64,000 bases of DNA from CAXTKD01 sp964244885 (GCA_964244885.1 CAXTKD010000002.1:62001-126000), one strand, 5' to 3'; positions 1 through 8,214 are shown, counted from the stretch's first letter. Numbers and translations: made by a program. Notes: generated by a model from the letters alone, not told the origin.

Positions 1-177
1 GTCGTCGACGACATCGGCGCTGTCCTGCCAGCCGTCGCCGAAGCGCTCGCCGACCCGCTCGCACGCGCCCAGACGCAGCGCGCCGCGCTGGCCGACGCCA
101 TCGGCACGGAGCCGCGCGGCGCCGCGGCACGCGGCGCGAAGGCGGTGCTGTCCTATCTTGACCGCAAGGCCGCCTGA
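1..177 (+). CDS. C-terminal fragment of an unidentified protein
   Basis: The first reading frame is open from the window edge to a TGA at 175-177, giving 58 visible residues. The fragment is alanine and arginine rich, with an amphipathic helical pattern, and ends in LDRKAA. Third positions are strongly G/C, as in real genes here. Nothing in the fragment identifies a family. It lies 69 nt upstream of the fatty-acid hydroxylase on the same strand, so it may belong to the same lipid-related operon, but that is only context. Confidence 0.6.
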   Translation, partial: VVDDIGAVLPAVAEALADPLARAQTQRAALADAIGTEPRGAAARGAKAVLSYLDRKAA

Positions 178-246
178 CCCCACGTCCAACTCTTGCCGCA
201 TTGCCCCGTCATTGGGGCGGCCAGTGATTTTCGAGGATACGCGACC

Positions 247-1023
247 GTGAAAGCTGCCCCCATTGCCCGCGTCGGCATCTGGAACCGCACCCATCATCTC
301 GATCGGATGACGCTGCGCGAGCTCGTCGTCGCCTATTTCCAATATTATGCGATCCAAGCCTATCTGGCGCTCGCCGCGGTCGCCGCTTATGTCGCCTTCG
401 CCTATCCAACGACGCTGCTGCGCGGCGCGGTCGCGGCGGTGTTCGCGGTCGCGGTCTATCCGCTCGCTTGGTATCTGCTCCACCGCTACGTGCTGCACAG
501 CCGCTGGATGTGGAAGTCGCCGCTCACCGCCTCGACGTGGAAGCGCATCCACTACGACCATCACCAGGACCCCAACCATCTCGAGATCCTGTTCGGCGCG
601 CTCTACACGACGCTGCCAACGATCGTCGCGGTGACGCTGCCCGTCGGCTGGCTGATCGGCGGCGTCGGCGGCGCGGCGGTGGCGCTCAGCGCCGGCCTGC
701 TGACCACCTGCTTCTACGAGTTCTGCCACTGCATCCAGCACCTCTCCTACAAGCCCAAGGCGAAGTGGCTGGCGGACATGAAGGCGCGTCACATGGCGCA
801 CCATTTCCATGACGAGAGCGGCAATTTCGGTATCACCAACTTCGTCTGGGACAAGGCGTTCGGCACATTCTACGACCGCCCCGACCGGCCGAAGAAGAGC
901 GAGACGGTGTTCAACCTCGGCTACACCCCAGCGGTTGCCGAAAGCTACCCGTGGGTGGCGAAGCTGTCGGGCGGCGTCATCGCCACCGGCCACCCGCGCC
1001 AGCGCGACCGCAAGGCGGCCTGA
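247..1023 (+). CDS. Fatty acid hydroxylase superfamily protein (Scs7/FA2H-like)
   Basis: A 258-residue membrane di-iron hydroxylase. Hydrophobic stretches at about residues 36-75 and 121-158 frame the histidine motifs: H79/H84, H102 with H105-H106, H161/H165, and H182 with H185-H186. The ending NFGITNFVWDKAFGTFY resembles eukaryotic ceramide fatty-acid 2-hydroxylases (Scs7/FA2H), where GFGI-S-LWD is typical. GTG at 247 was chosen because GAGGA sits 9 nt upstream at 233-237; the frame is open back to a TTG at 193 without a comparable site. Sphingomonads are known for 2-hydroxymyristate amide-linked in sphingolipids, so 2-hydroxylation of a lipid acyl chain is a sensible inference. Sterol desaturase and carotenoid hydroxylase belong to the same superfamily, so the substrate is not proven. 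Confidence 0.85.
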   Translation: MKAAPIARVGIWNRTHHLDRMTLRELVVAYFQYYAIQAYLALAAVAAYVAFAYPTTLLRGAVAAVFAVAVYPLAWYLLHRYVLHSRWMWKSPLTASTWKRIHYDHHQDPNHLEILFGALYTTLPTIVAVTLPVGWLIGGVGGAAVALSAGLLTTCFYEFCHCIQHLSYKPKAKWLADMKARHMAHHFHDESGNFGITNFVWDKAFGTFYDRPDRPKKSETVFNLGYTPAVAESYPWVAKLSGGVIATGHPRQRDRKAA

Positions 1024-1026
1024 GGC

Positions 1027-2178
1027 GTGGGAGGCGAGGTTCGGCTGAAGGCCGTCGAGACCGACCAGGATCGCAAGCGCTTCGTCGACCTGCCGTTCAA
1101 GCTCTATGCGAACGATCCCGCCTGGGTCCCGCCGCTCAAGAGCGAGGTCCACGACCTCATCGCCGGCGACCCCGGGAAAAATCCCTATTTCGAGCATGCG
1201 CGGACTCGCATGTGGCTCGCCTTCCACGCTAATGAGGTCGTCGGTCGCATCTCGGCACAGGTCGACGACCTTGTTCAGGAGCATTGGCAGCAGGGCCTCG
1301 GCCATTGGGGCCTGTTCGAGTGCATCGACGACCAGACCGTCGCCGACGCGCTCCTTAACACCGCCGAGAACTGGCTGCGCGAGCAGGGCATGACCAGCTC
1401 GATGGGCCCGATCTCGATCTCGATCTGGGACGAGCCGGGCCTCCTCGTCAAAGGCCACACCATCCCGCCGACCGTGATGATGGGCCACCATCTCCCTTAT
1501 TACGAACGGCTGATCGAGGCGCAGGGCTATGCCGGGGTCAAGGACCTCTATTGTTACGAACATTCGATCACCGAGGGGTTCAACGACAAGGTCAACCGCA
1601 TCGTCGCGGCTGGCGAGGCGAGCTCGCGCGTCCGCATTCGTCGCGTCGACAAGTCGAAGTTCGCGGCCGAAGCCGCCCTCATCCTCGATATCCTGAACGA
1701 GGCGTGGTCGGAGAATTGGGGTTTCGTGCCGCTGACGGCGCACGAGGTCGCGCACGTCGGCAAGAAATTGAAGCCGATCGTCTACGAGGATCTGATCCGC
1801 ATCGCCGAGCTGGACGGCGAGCCCGTCGCCTTCCTGATGACGCTGCCCGACATCAACGAGCTGACCGCCGACTTGAACGGCACGCTGCTGCCCTTCGGCT
1901 GGGCCAAGCTGCTCTGGCGGCTTCGCAAGCCCAAGGTCCGCCGCGTCCGCGTGCCGCTGATGGGTGTGCGAAAGAAGCTCCAGGGCTCGCGCTTCGCCTC
2001 GCTGATGGCGTTCATGATGATCGAGCACGTCCGCCGCGACGTCGTCTCGCCCAAATATGGCGTGACGCATGGCGAGATCGGCTGGATCCTCGAAGACAAC
2101 GGCCCGATGAAAAGCATCGCCGAAATCCTCGATTTCGACATCACCAAGACCTACCGCATCTACAAACGCGCCCTCTAG
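1027..2178 (+). CDS. GNAT-fold acyltransferase-like protein, possible bacterial ceramide synthase
   Basis: A 383-residue soluble protein starting with GTG 3 nt after the hydroxylase stop, so the two are probably cotranslated. The N-terminal third contains FVDLPFKLYANDPAWVPPL, typical of a conserved proteobacterial family often labelled GNAT or, probably wrongly, dATP pyrophosphohydrolase. A second GNAT-like half includes GEPVAFLMTLPDIN around residues 264-277 and ends in KTYRIYKRAL. From memory, Caulobacter bCerS, which N-acylates the sphingoid base, is of this GNAT-like type. Adjacency to an FA2H-like hydroxylase fits ceramide synthesis. The family is reasonably clear; the ceramide synthase role is inference. 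Its TAG stop overlaps the stop of the convergent MATE gene within CTAG at 2175-2178. Confidence 0.75.
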   Translation: MGGEVRLKAVETDQDRKRFVDLPFKLYANDPAWVPPLKSEVHDLIAGDPGKNPYFEHARTRMWLAFHANEVVGRISAQVDDLVQEHWQQGLGHWGLFECIDDQTVADALLNTAENWLREQGMTSSMGPISISIWDEPGLLVKGHTIPPTVMMGHHLPYYERLIEAQGYAGVKDLYCYEHSITEGFNDKVNRIVAAGEASSRVRIRRVDKSKFAAEAALILDILNEAWSENWGFVPLTAHEVAHVGKKLKPIVYEDLIRIAELDGEPVAFLMTLPDINELTADLNGTLLPFGWAKLLWRLRKPKVRRVRVPLMGVRKKLQGSRFASLMAFMMIEHVRRDVVSPKYGVTHGEIGWILEDNGPMKSIAEILDFDITKTYRIYKRAL

Positions 2179-3563
2179 ACGATCGCCGCCGCCATCGGCG
2201 GCGCCGCGAACTCAAGCTTCTTCGCCATGTGGCGGCGGAGCAGTAGCAGGCTGGTTACCGCCTGGAGCGCGACCGAGGCGACCGACAGCAGCCAGAAATC
2301 ATGCAGCGTCACGCCGGGCACCTTGCTCAGCAGGATCGCCGGCAGCACGAAGGTCACCAGCCGGCTGGCGCTGCTGAGCATCGACGGCACGGTGTCGCCG
2401 AACGCCTGGAACATGCCCGAGCAGGCGAACACCAGCCCGACCGCGACGAAATTCCACGAACTGATGCGCAGATAGTCCGCCGCGACCTTCACGACCTCCG
2501 GATCGGTGGTGAACGGATGGATCAGCACCTCGGGCCGCCAGCGGCAGAGCAGGGTCAGCACGATCATGATCGCGCTGCCGATCAGCGCCGAGGCGCGGAA
2601 GGTGGCGCGCACCCGGTCGGGCAGCCTGGCGCCGAAATTCTGGCCCGCGATCGGCGCGGCGGCGAAGGCCACCGCCATCGCCGGCAGGAAGATCGACTGC
2701 GAGATTCGCGAGCCGATTCCGAACCCCGCCTGCGCCTGCGCGCCGAAGCCGCGGATGATCCAGTACATCGCGCTGATGATGATGAACATCAGCAGGAACT
2801 CCCCCGCCGCCGGCAGCCCGACCGCGCAGATGCGCCGCCACACCGTGAGTTGCGGCCTGAGCCGCGAGGGGTGCAGCACCAGCCGCGACTGCATCCGACC
2901 GAACAGCGACGCCATCGCGATCACGCCGACCAGCGTCGCGCCGGAACTCGCCAGCCCGGCGCCGGCGACGCCGAGCGGATGCCCGGTCCCCCAGCCGGCG
3001 ATCAGCACCGGCGCCAGGGCGATGTTGACCAGCACGGTCAGCATCTGGATCAGCATCGGCGCGCCGACGACGCCCGCCGCGCGCAGCGCCGAGCCGATCG
3101 CGCTCATCGGGAACATCAGCGCCAGCGACGGCAGGAAGGCGAGCAGATAGGTCTGCCCGAGGATCGCCGTCGCTTCATCCGCCCCGAGCGCGCGAACGCC
3201 AAGCGAGCCGATCGTATAGCCAATCGCCACCGTGATCACGCTCGCGCAGAGCGCCAGCGACAGCGCTTGGTCGAAGATCAATTGCGCGTCGGCATCGTCC
3301 TTGCGGCCGATCGCCTGCGACACGAGGGACAGCGACCCCACCGCGACGAGCTGGCTCGCCGCCATGACGATGAAGGTCGAGCTCCCAGCGCTCGACACCC
3401 CGGCGATCGCCTGCCGCCCGAGATGCGAGACGAAGTAAAGATCGACGAGGAAATACAGCGTCTGGACGATCAGCCCAACGCCGATGAACGCCGCCATGCC
3501 GAGCAGGTGCCGGGTGATCGACCCCTGTGTCAGGTCGCGTTGCGGCTTGGCCTTGCGGCTCAT
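2175..3563 (-). CDS. MATE family multidrug/toxin efflux transporter
   Basis: A 462-residue inner-membrane protein with about twelve hydrophobic segments in two similar halves. This is the MATE layout, in which Na+ or H+ influx drives export of cationic compounds. Typical MATE features include the N-terminal ITRHLLGMAAFIGVGLIVQT, the QAIGRKDDADA loop after the second helix and AGQNFGAR in the second half. ATG at 3563 overlaps the stop of the upstream secreted-protein gene by 4 nt (ATGA), so the two are translationally coupled. Length is normal for the family. Substrate cannot be predicted. The gene is convergent with the acyltransferase gene, and their stop codons share CTAG. Confidence 0.9.
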   Translation of the reverse strand: MSRKAKPQRDLTQGSITRHLLGMAAFIGVGLIVQTLYFLVDLYFVSHLGRQAIAGVSSAGSSTFIVMAASQLVAVGSLSLVSQAIGRKDDADAQLIFDQALSLALCASVITVAIGYTIGSLGVRALGADEATAILGQTYLLAFLPSLALMFPMSAIGSALRAAGVVGAPMLIQMLTVLVNIALAPVLIAGWGTGHPLGVAGAGLASSGATLVGVIAMASLFGRMQSRLVLHPSRLRPQLTVWRRICAVGLPAAGEFLLMFIIISAMYWIIRGFGAQAQAGFGIGSRISQSIFLPAMAVAFAAAPIAGQNFGARLPDRVRATFRASALIGSAIMIVLTLLCRWRPEVLIHPFTTDPEVVKVAADYLRISSWNFVAVGLVFACSGMFQAFGDTVPSMLSSASRLVTFVLPAILLSKVPGVTLHDFWLLSVASVALQAVTSLLLLRRHMAKKLEFAAPPMAAAIV

Positions 3564-4021
3564 CGGTCGGGCACTCCCGGGCTCACCGGGCCGATCGAGA
3601 CGATCTGCGCGACGCGGCGGATCTCGACGCTGTGGCTGAAGCGGTTGAAATCGTGCGCCCGCCCATTGACCGTGTTGACGATCGTGCCTCGACGCACCAT
3701 CCCGTCGACGACCACGGAACGGCCCTTGAGATAGTCCTCGGGCGCCATTCCGAAGCGCTTCCGGAGCGCGACGCCGACGGCGGGCGACAGGCTGAAGCTC
3801 AGATTGTCCGCCGCCTTGTAGTCGGCGGATGAGTTGAGAAAGGTCACCGCATGGCCATTCCGCCCCGTCGCCGCGACCGTCATCGCGTATCGCCCGGTGA
3901 CTCCATTGGACGACGACGCATCGGCCAGCGCGATCGCCTCCGCCGGTCCCTTCGCCACAGGCGCGTCGGCGGCTTGCGCCGCCGACGCGATCAGCCCCGC
4001 TATGAGTATGAGAGTCCGCAC
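3560..4021 (-). CDS. Secreted hypothetical protein, OB-like
   Basis: A 153-residue protein with a clear Sec signal peptide (MRTLILIAGLIASAAQA, probable cleavage after AQA). The mature part has alternating short strands, including YLKGRSVVVDGMVRRGTIVNTV and a closing VEIRRVAQIVSIGP, which could form a small beta barrel. No catalytic motif is visible. Its TGA overlaps the MATE start by 4 nt, and it begins 9 nt after the exonuclease III stop, so all three genes may be one transcript. It could be a periplasmic companion of the transporter, but no family was recognised. Confidence 0.75.
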   Translation of the reverse strand: MRTLILIAGLIASAAQAADAPVAKGPAEAIALADASSSNGVTGRYAMTVAATGRNGHAVTFLNSSADYKAADNLSFSLSPAVGVALRKRFGMAPEDYLKGRSVVVDGMVRRGTIVNTVNGRAHDFNRFSHSVEIRRVAQIVSIGPVSPGVPDR

Positions 4022-4030
4022 GGCATCCTC

Positions 4031-4798
4031 CTAGCGCAGCTCGATCCACACCGGCACATGGTCGGAGGCCCGCTCGCCGCCGCGCACCGCCCGGTCGATC
4101 TTCGCGTCCTCAAGCCGGTCGGCCGCCTGCGGGCTCAACAGCAGGTGGTCGATGCGGAGTCCCGCGTTCCGCTGCCAGCACCCCGCCTGATAGTCCCAGA
4201 AGGTGAACGCCTCGCCCTTAGGTTGCATCGTACGGATGGCGTCGGTCCAGCCGCTGTTGAGGATGCGGCGGTACGCCGCACGCGTTTCGGGCTGCACCAG
4301 CGCGTCGTGCGCCATCGCCTGGACGCTGAAAACGTCCTCGTCCGCCGGGATGACGTTCCAGTCGCCCGCCAGCACCACCGGCGTCTCGAGCGCCAGCAGT
4401 TCGGCCGCGCGCGTCGCCAGCCGCTCCATCCACGCGAGCTTGTAGTCGAACTTCGGCCCCGGCTGCGGGTTGCCGTTGGGGAGATAGATCGAAGCGACCC
4501 GGACGCCCGCGATATCCGCCTCCAGATAACGCGCGTGGGTGTCTTCCTCGTCCCCCGGCAGCCCGCGCTGGATTTCGTCCGCAGGCTCCCTGGTCAGGAT
4601 CGCGACGCCGTTGAACCCCGGCTGGCCGCTGACGATCGCGTGATAGCCCGCCTCCCGGATCGCATCCCGGGGGAATTTCTCCTCCAGGCATTTGATCTCC
4701 TGCAGGCACGCGACATCGGGCTGGCGCTCGGCGAGCCAGTCGAGCAGGCGCGGAAGGCGGGCGGCGATGCCGTTGACGTTGAAGGTGGCGATGATCAT
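4031..4798 (-). CDS. xth: Exodeoxyribonuclease III (AP endonuclease)
   Basis: A 255-residue member of the EEP phosphohydrolase family. It cleaves abasic sites and degrades DNA 3' to 5' in base-excision repair. Visible motifs in order are MIIATFNVNGIAARL at the start, LQEIKC (metal-binding Glu), GFNGVAIL, the SIYLPNGNP segment with the catalytic tyrosine, GDWNVIPADEDV (Asp/Asn catalytic pair), RIDHLLLS and the terminal ASDHVPVWIEL with the catalytic histidine. Length is normal. An inverted-repeat element lies upstream at 4851-4966, separating it from erpA. Confidence 0.95.
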   Translation of the reverse strand: MIIATFNVNGIAARLPRLLDWLAERQPDVACLQEIKCLEEKFPRDAIREAGYHAIVSGQPGFNGVAILTREPADEIQRGLPGDEEDTHARYLEADIAGVRVASIYLPNGNPQPGPKFDYKLAWMERLATRAAELLALETPVVLAGDWNVIPADEDVFSVQAMAHDALVQPETRAAYRRILNSGWTDAIRTMQPKGEAFTFWDYQAGCWQRNAGLRIDHLLLSPQAADRLEDAKIDRAVRGGERASDHVPVWIELR

Positions 4799-4850
4799 CG
4801 CGCACGGGTTTACGGCTTCGCCGCTCTCAACCCAACATCATTCATAAAGG

Positions 4851-4966
4851 CGTCATTCCCGCGAACGCGGGAACCCATGAACACAGGTCGTGCAGGAGCG
4901 GTACGACGCCATCGCTTCTTTCTTCATGCGCGGTGTTCATGGGTCCCCGCGTTCGCGGGGATGACG
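4851..4966. repeat. Imperfect inverted-repeat element (CCCGCGAACGCGGG type)
   Basis: Two 34-nt arms, 4851-4884 and 4933-4966, are inverted copies of each other with about three mismatches, separated by 48 nt. Each arm holds its own short palindrome (CGCGAACGCG). The outer ends read CGTCAT and ATGACG, as in the perfect repeat at 39176-39245, so the two probably belong to one interspersed family. It fills most of the gap between xth and erpA, both on the minus strand, and could act as a transcript-end hairpin. Confidence 0.8.
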
Positions 4967-4979
4967 GCCGGTTTTGTTG

Positions 4980-5312
4980 CTAGACCGAGAAGCTCGTCCC
5001 GCAGCCGCAGCCCGACGTCGCGTTTGGGTTCTTCACCTGGAAGGACGCGCCGGCGAGCGAGGAGACGAAGTCGACCTCCGCCCCGGCCAAAAACGGAAGG
5101 CTCACCGGATCGACCAGCAGCGTCACGCCATCGGTCGTCACCATCGTGTCGTCCGCGGCGGCTTCGCTTTCGAGGCCGAACTTGTACTGGAAGCCCGCGC
5201 AACCGCCGCCATCGACGGCGAGGCGCAGCTTCAATGCGGGATTGCCCTGCTTGATCGCGATCGCCTGGACGCGCTTCGCGGCAGCTTCGGAAAGACGGAC
5301 CTCGTCGCTCAT
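4980..5312 (-). CDS. erpA: Iron-sulfur cluster insertion protein, HesB/IscA/ErpA family
   Basis: A 110-residue A-type Fe-S carrier that passes clusters to apoproteins in the cytoplasm. The three conserved cysteines are visible: one in the GGGCAGFQYKFG segment and two in the C-terminal NPNATSGCGCGTSF. Length and motif spacing match ErpA/IscA. ErpA is preferred over IscA because no isc or suf genes flank it, but the distinction is not certain. The start MSDEVRLSEAA is typical. It is followed by an inverted repeat and then xth. Confidence 0.92.
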   Translation of the reverse strand: MSDEVRLSEAAAKRVQAIAIKQGNPALKLRLAVDGGGCAGFQYKFGLESEAAADDTMVTTDGVTLLVDPVSLPFLAGAEVDFVSSLAGASFQVKNPNATSGCGCGTSFSV

Positions 5313-5357
5313 GCTGGCGACATAGGCCCGGCCCCTCCCCGATTCAATTGGCGGCGG

Positions 5358-6536
5358 TTAATTCGCCGCGAGCGCGGTGCTGCCCTCGGCATGGTCGTCG
5401 CCGCGATCCTGGATCGCGGCGAGCACCGGCGCGGACTGCAGGAACGGCATCGGATTGACCGCGCGGCCATCGATGCGGACCTCGTAATGGAGGTGCGTGC
5501 CCGTTGAGCGGCCGGTCGAGCCCATCAGGCCGATGACATCGCCCTTGTGGACGAGCTGCCCCGGCTGGACGAGGACGCGCGACATGTGGCCGTAACGGGT
5601 CGAGATGCCCTTGCCATGGTCGACATCGACGCAATTGCCGTAGCCGCCGAACCAGGCCGCACGGCTGATCGTGCCGTCGGCGGTGGCTCGGATTTCCTCG
5701 CCCTGGTGGCCCGCCATGTCGACGCCGGTGTGCATCGCGGCGTTGCCGTTGAACGGGTCGAAGCGAACCCCGAAGCCGCTGGAATAGCTGTACTGCTCGA
5801 CCGGCATCGCGGCGGGAATCGCGGCCATCGAGGTCTCGAGCTGCTCGACCTTCTTCCAGCTTAGGAACAGGTCCTTGAACTTCGGCTCGGCACTTGCAAG
5901 CGGGCTCTGCGGGCCGTCGACCGGCTCCAGCGGGCCGCCGATGCCGAGCATCGACTGGCCGACGAAGCGCGCGCTGTCGAGGCCGAGGCGGTTGAGCAGC
6001 GCCTGGGTATCGCGATAGCGCGCCTCGGCCGCCGTCGTCGCGCGATCGACGAAGGCGAGCTGGTCGCGCTCCAGCCGCAGGAAAGGCGCAAGCAGGGAGG
6101 CGCGGCGCGCGTCGGCCTGGACGGTGTCGTCGGAGCTCGGCATCAGCGCGGCCAGCTGGCGCATGTCCGCCTTGCCCGACAGGAGGCTGGCGAGAAACGC
6201 CTGGCGCTTCTCCAGCCGCTCGGCGGTGTGCGCGACATCGCCGCGAAGCCCCGTGACGTTCGACTTCATCATTTCGACCTGGGCCGACATGCGGTTAAGC
6301 TCCGCATCCTTCGCCTGGATGGTCGCGCTGTCCCCCGACGTGGCGACCATGTTGACGGAGGCGATGCTGAGCCAGCCTGCGATAAGCGTTGTAAAAGCTG
6401 CGGCCATGATCTGCGTTCGTGTCCCAACCCTGATGAGGCGGACATTGTCCTCGCTGTGCAGGGCGATGGTGCGTTCGGGAAATTGCCGCAGAATGGACGC
6501 GCGAAGTCCCTCGATCGCCGCGCGAGCCGACTGCAT
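5358..6536 (-). CDS. M23 family metallopeptidase, membrane anchored
   Basis: A 392-residue peptidoglycan hydrolase or hydrolase-like regulator. After about 45 cytoplasmic residues there is one membrane helix (IMAAAFTTLIAGWLSIASV), then a periplasmic coiled-coil (about residues 75-135), a linker and a C-terminal LytM/M23 domain. The zinc ligands are visible in HTGVDMAGHQGEEI and in the GTHLHYEVRIDG motif, so the enzyme should be active. ATG at 6536 was chosen because AAGG lies about 9 nt upstream; a GTG at 6596 in the same frame would add 20 residues. It is probably involved in cell-wall remodelling. Confidence 0.9.
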   Translation of the reverse strand: MQSARAAIEGLRASILRQFPERTIALHSEDNVRLIRVGTRTQIMAAAFTTLIAGWLSIASVNMVATSGDSATIQAKDAELNRMSAQVEMMKSNVTGLRGDVAHTAERLEKRQAFLASLLSGKADMRQLAALMPSSDDTVQADARRASLLAPFLRLERDQLAFVDRATTAAEARYRDTQALLNRLGLDSARFVGQSMLGIGGPLEPVDGPQSPLASAEPKFKDLFLSWKKVEQLETSMAAIPAAMPVEQYSYSSGFGVRFDPFNGNAAMHTGVDMAGHQGEEIRATADGTISRAAWFGGYGNCVDVDHGKGISTRYGHMSRVLVQPGQLVHKGDVIGLMGSTGRSTGTHLHYEVRIDGRAVNPMPFLQSAPVLAAIQDRGDDHAEGSTALAAN

Positions 6537-6646
6537 TCCCAAAACCTTGTTTCCCCACTCAGCAAGCCGGCAAGACCGCCGGATGCCCACACTCAAACCC
6601 GACTAAACCCTCCGGCCTTCCCCCTGAACGCCGTTGGTGATCCTGT

Positions 6647-7453
6647 CTAAGCGGCGGCCGGAGCGGCTGGCAAGTCGTGGTACCAGTGGCTGGGCATGCC
6701 CGCCTCGGACCGGGCCAAGTCGTTGAAAGGCGGGCGTAAAGCCCCTCGAAAATAGGTCTGGACGAGCCGTCTGAACGCTTCGTCGGGCGGTATACCGTTC
6801 GATTCACACGCCCAACGGAACCACAAGTTCCCTACTCGGACGTGATTTATTTCATCGCGATAGATTTGTTCGAGAATCGTTCCGGATTCGGCGTCCCCCG
6901 CCGCCGCGATTCGCGCCGCGGTGTCGGGCGTGACGTCCAGCCCCCGCGCCTCCAGCACCTGCGGCACCACCGCCAGCCGCGCGCTCAGATCATGCGCCGT
7001 CGCGCGCGCCGCATCCCACAATCCGCTGTGCGCCGGCAGGTCGCCGTAAGCGCCGCCCAGGTCCTCCAGCCGGTCGGCCAGCATTAGGAAGTGCCGCGAC
7101 TCGTCGTCGGCGACGCCAACCCAGTCGTCGACGAAGGCGCGCGGCATCCCATCGCCGAACCGCCCGATCATGTCCCACGCGAGGTCGATGGCATTCAGCT
7201 CGATATGCGCCAGCGCATGGAGCAGCGCGAAGCGGCCCTTCTCCGACCCACCCTTGCGCTTGGGCATCTTGTTGGGCGGCAAAAGCTCGGGCCTGGCGGG
7301 GCGCGCGGGGACATCGGGCATGCCGACATCGAAGGCGAGCGCGAGGTCGCCCGCGCGCCAGGCCGCCGCATGCAGACGGGAAACCGCCGCCTTCTCGCGC
7401 GCATCGGCGGTTCGAAGAACGCTCAGCGCAGCACCGGCGACGGAGTCTGCCAC
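6647..7453 (-). CDS. DUF455 family ferritin-like protein
   Basis: A 268-residue helical protein. Metal-ligand-like motifs of a ferritin-type four-helix bundle are visible: HALAHIELNAIDLA, DDESRHFLMLADRL and YRDEINHVRVG (Glu/His pairs). MPDVPARPARPELLPP followed by PKRKGG is characteristic of DUF455. The function of the family is not established. The start is uncertain. The frame is open to a GTG at 7642, but codons at 7546-7642 are unusually A/T rich at third positions (about 42 percent) and the intervening sequence is an inverted repeat (7451-7543). GTG at 7453, at the edge of that repeat, gives the usual family length and was chosen. Confidence 0.75.
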   Translation of the reverse strand: MADSVAGAALSVLRTADAREKAAVSRLHAAAWRAGDLALAFDVGMPDVPARPARPELLPPNKMPKRKGGSEKGRFALLHALAHIELNAIDLAWDMIGRFGDGMPRAFVDDWVGVADDESRHFLMLADRLEDLGGAYGDLPAHSGLWDAARATAHDLSARLAVVPQVLEARGLDVTPDTAARIAAAGDAESGTILEQIYRDEINHVRVGNLWFRWACESNGIPPDEAFRRLVQTYFRGALRPPFNDLARSEAGMPSHWYHDLPAAPAAA

Positions 7454-7543
7454 GTGGTTCGACAAGCTCACCACGAACGGACTTTTGAGAGAGGCCGTCC
7501 GCCCAAAAGATTCCGTTCGTCCTGAGCCTGTCGAAGGGCGTGG
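7451..7543. repeat. Palindromic element, GTTCGTCCTGAGC family, copy 1
   Basis: Arms at 7451-7480 and 7513-7543 are imperfect inverted copies (core TTCGACAAGCTCACCACGAA against TTCGTCCTGAGCCTGTCGAA) separated by about 32 nt. The same family occurs at 36479-36556 inside murD and 42545-42637 inside the ftsL-position gene. Here the minus-strand frame stays open through the element into the DUF455 gene. The rest of the interval to the bcp stop (7544-7749) has lower GC than the genes and shows no supportable gene. Confidence 0.85.
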
Positions 7544-7749
7544 TCGCTCAGCCTCGCCACCGAAGTCGAGTGCGTCGATTCGGCGAAACTCTCCGAGCCC
7601 AAAAAGCCGGGCAATTCTCGCGAAGGGTCCGAATGTTCGCACTCATGCGGCAATTTCGTTGCGTATCCTTGGCATAAAGTTTCGCGCCACGAGTAAGCGG
7701 CGAAAGAACATACAGCGAACGGGTCGTTAGAGTAAGCTCGCTCGCACCG

Positions 7750-8214
7750 TCATCCCAATGCCTGCGCCGCCTTCAAGACATCGTCGGCATGACCCTTCAC
7801 CTTCACCTTGCGCCAGACCTGCCGCAGCACGCCCTCCCGGTCGATCAGGAAGGTCGAGCGATCGATGCCCATGTAGTCGCGGCCGTACATGCTCTTCTCG
7901 ACCCAGCTTTCGTAGGCCTCGATCGCCTGCCGCTCGGGATCGGCGCCGAGCCGGACTTCGAGGCCGTGCTTGGCGCGGAACTTGGCCTTGCTCTTGGCCG
8001 ATTCCTGCGAGACGCCGATCACAACGGCGTCCGCCGCATCGAACGCGCCTTTAAGTCCGGTGAAGTCGATCGCCTCGGTCGTGCAGCCGGGCGTGTCGTC
8101 CTTCGGGTAGAAATAGAGCACGACCTTCTTGCCCTTGAGCGCGTCGAGGCTGAGCGTGCCGCCCTCGTCGCTTTCCAGCGAAAATCCTGGCGCCTTGCTG
8201 CCGATCTCGATCAT
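7750..8214 (-). CDS. bcp: Thioredoxin-dependent peroxiredoxin (Bcp/PrxQ)
   Basis: A 154-residue atypical 2-Cys peroxiredoxin that reduces hydrogen and alkyl peroxides with thioredoxin. The active-site motif FYPKDDTPGCTTEAIDF holds the peroxidatic cysteine, but the usual second cysteine five residues on (CTTEAC in E. coli Bcp) is Ile here, so this may work as a 1-Cys enzyme or use another resolving thiol. FLIDREGVLRQVW is the conserved C-terminal segment. Its ATG overlaps the glnE stop by 4 nt (8211-8214), so it is translated downstream of glnE. Confidence 0.93.
   Translation of the reverse strand: MIEIGSKAPGFSLESDEGGTLSLDALKGKKVVLYFYPKDDTPGCTTEAIDFTGLKGAFDAADAVVIGVSQESAKSKAKFRAKHGLEVRLGADPERQAIEAYESWVEKSMYGRDYMGIDRSTFLIDREGVLRQVWRKVKVKGHADDVLKAAQALG

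Noticed and set aside
193..246. TTG start at 193 for the fatty-acid hydroxylase
   Set aside because: No Shine-Dalgarno was seen there, whereas GTG at 247 has GAGGA at good spacing and begins a more plausible N-terminus.
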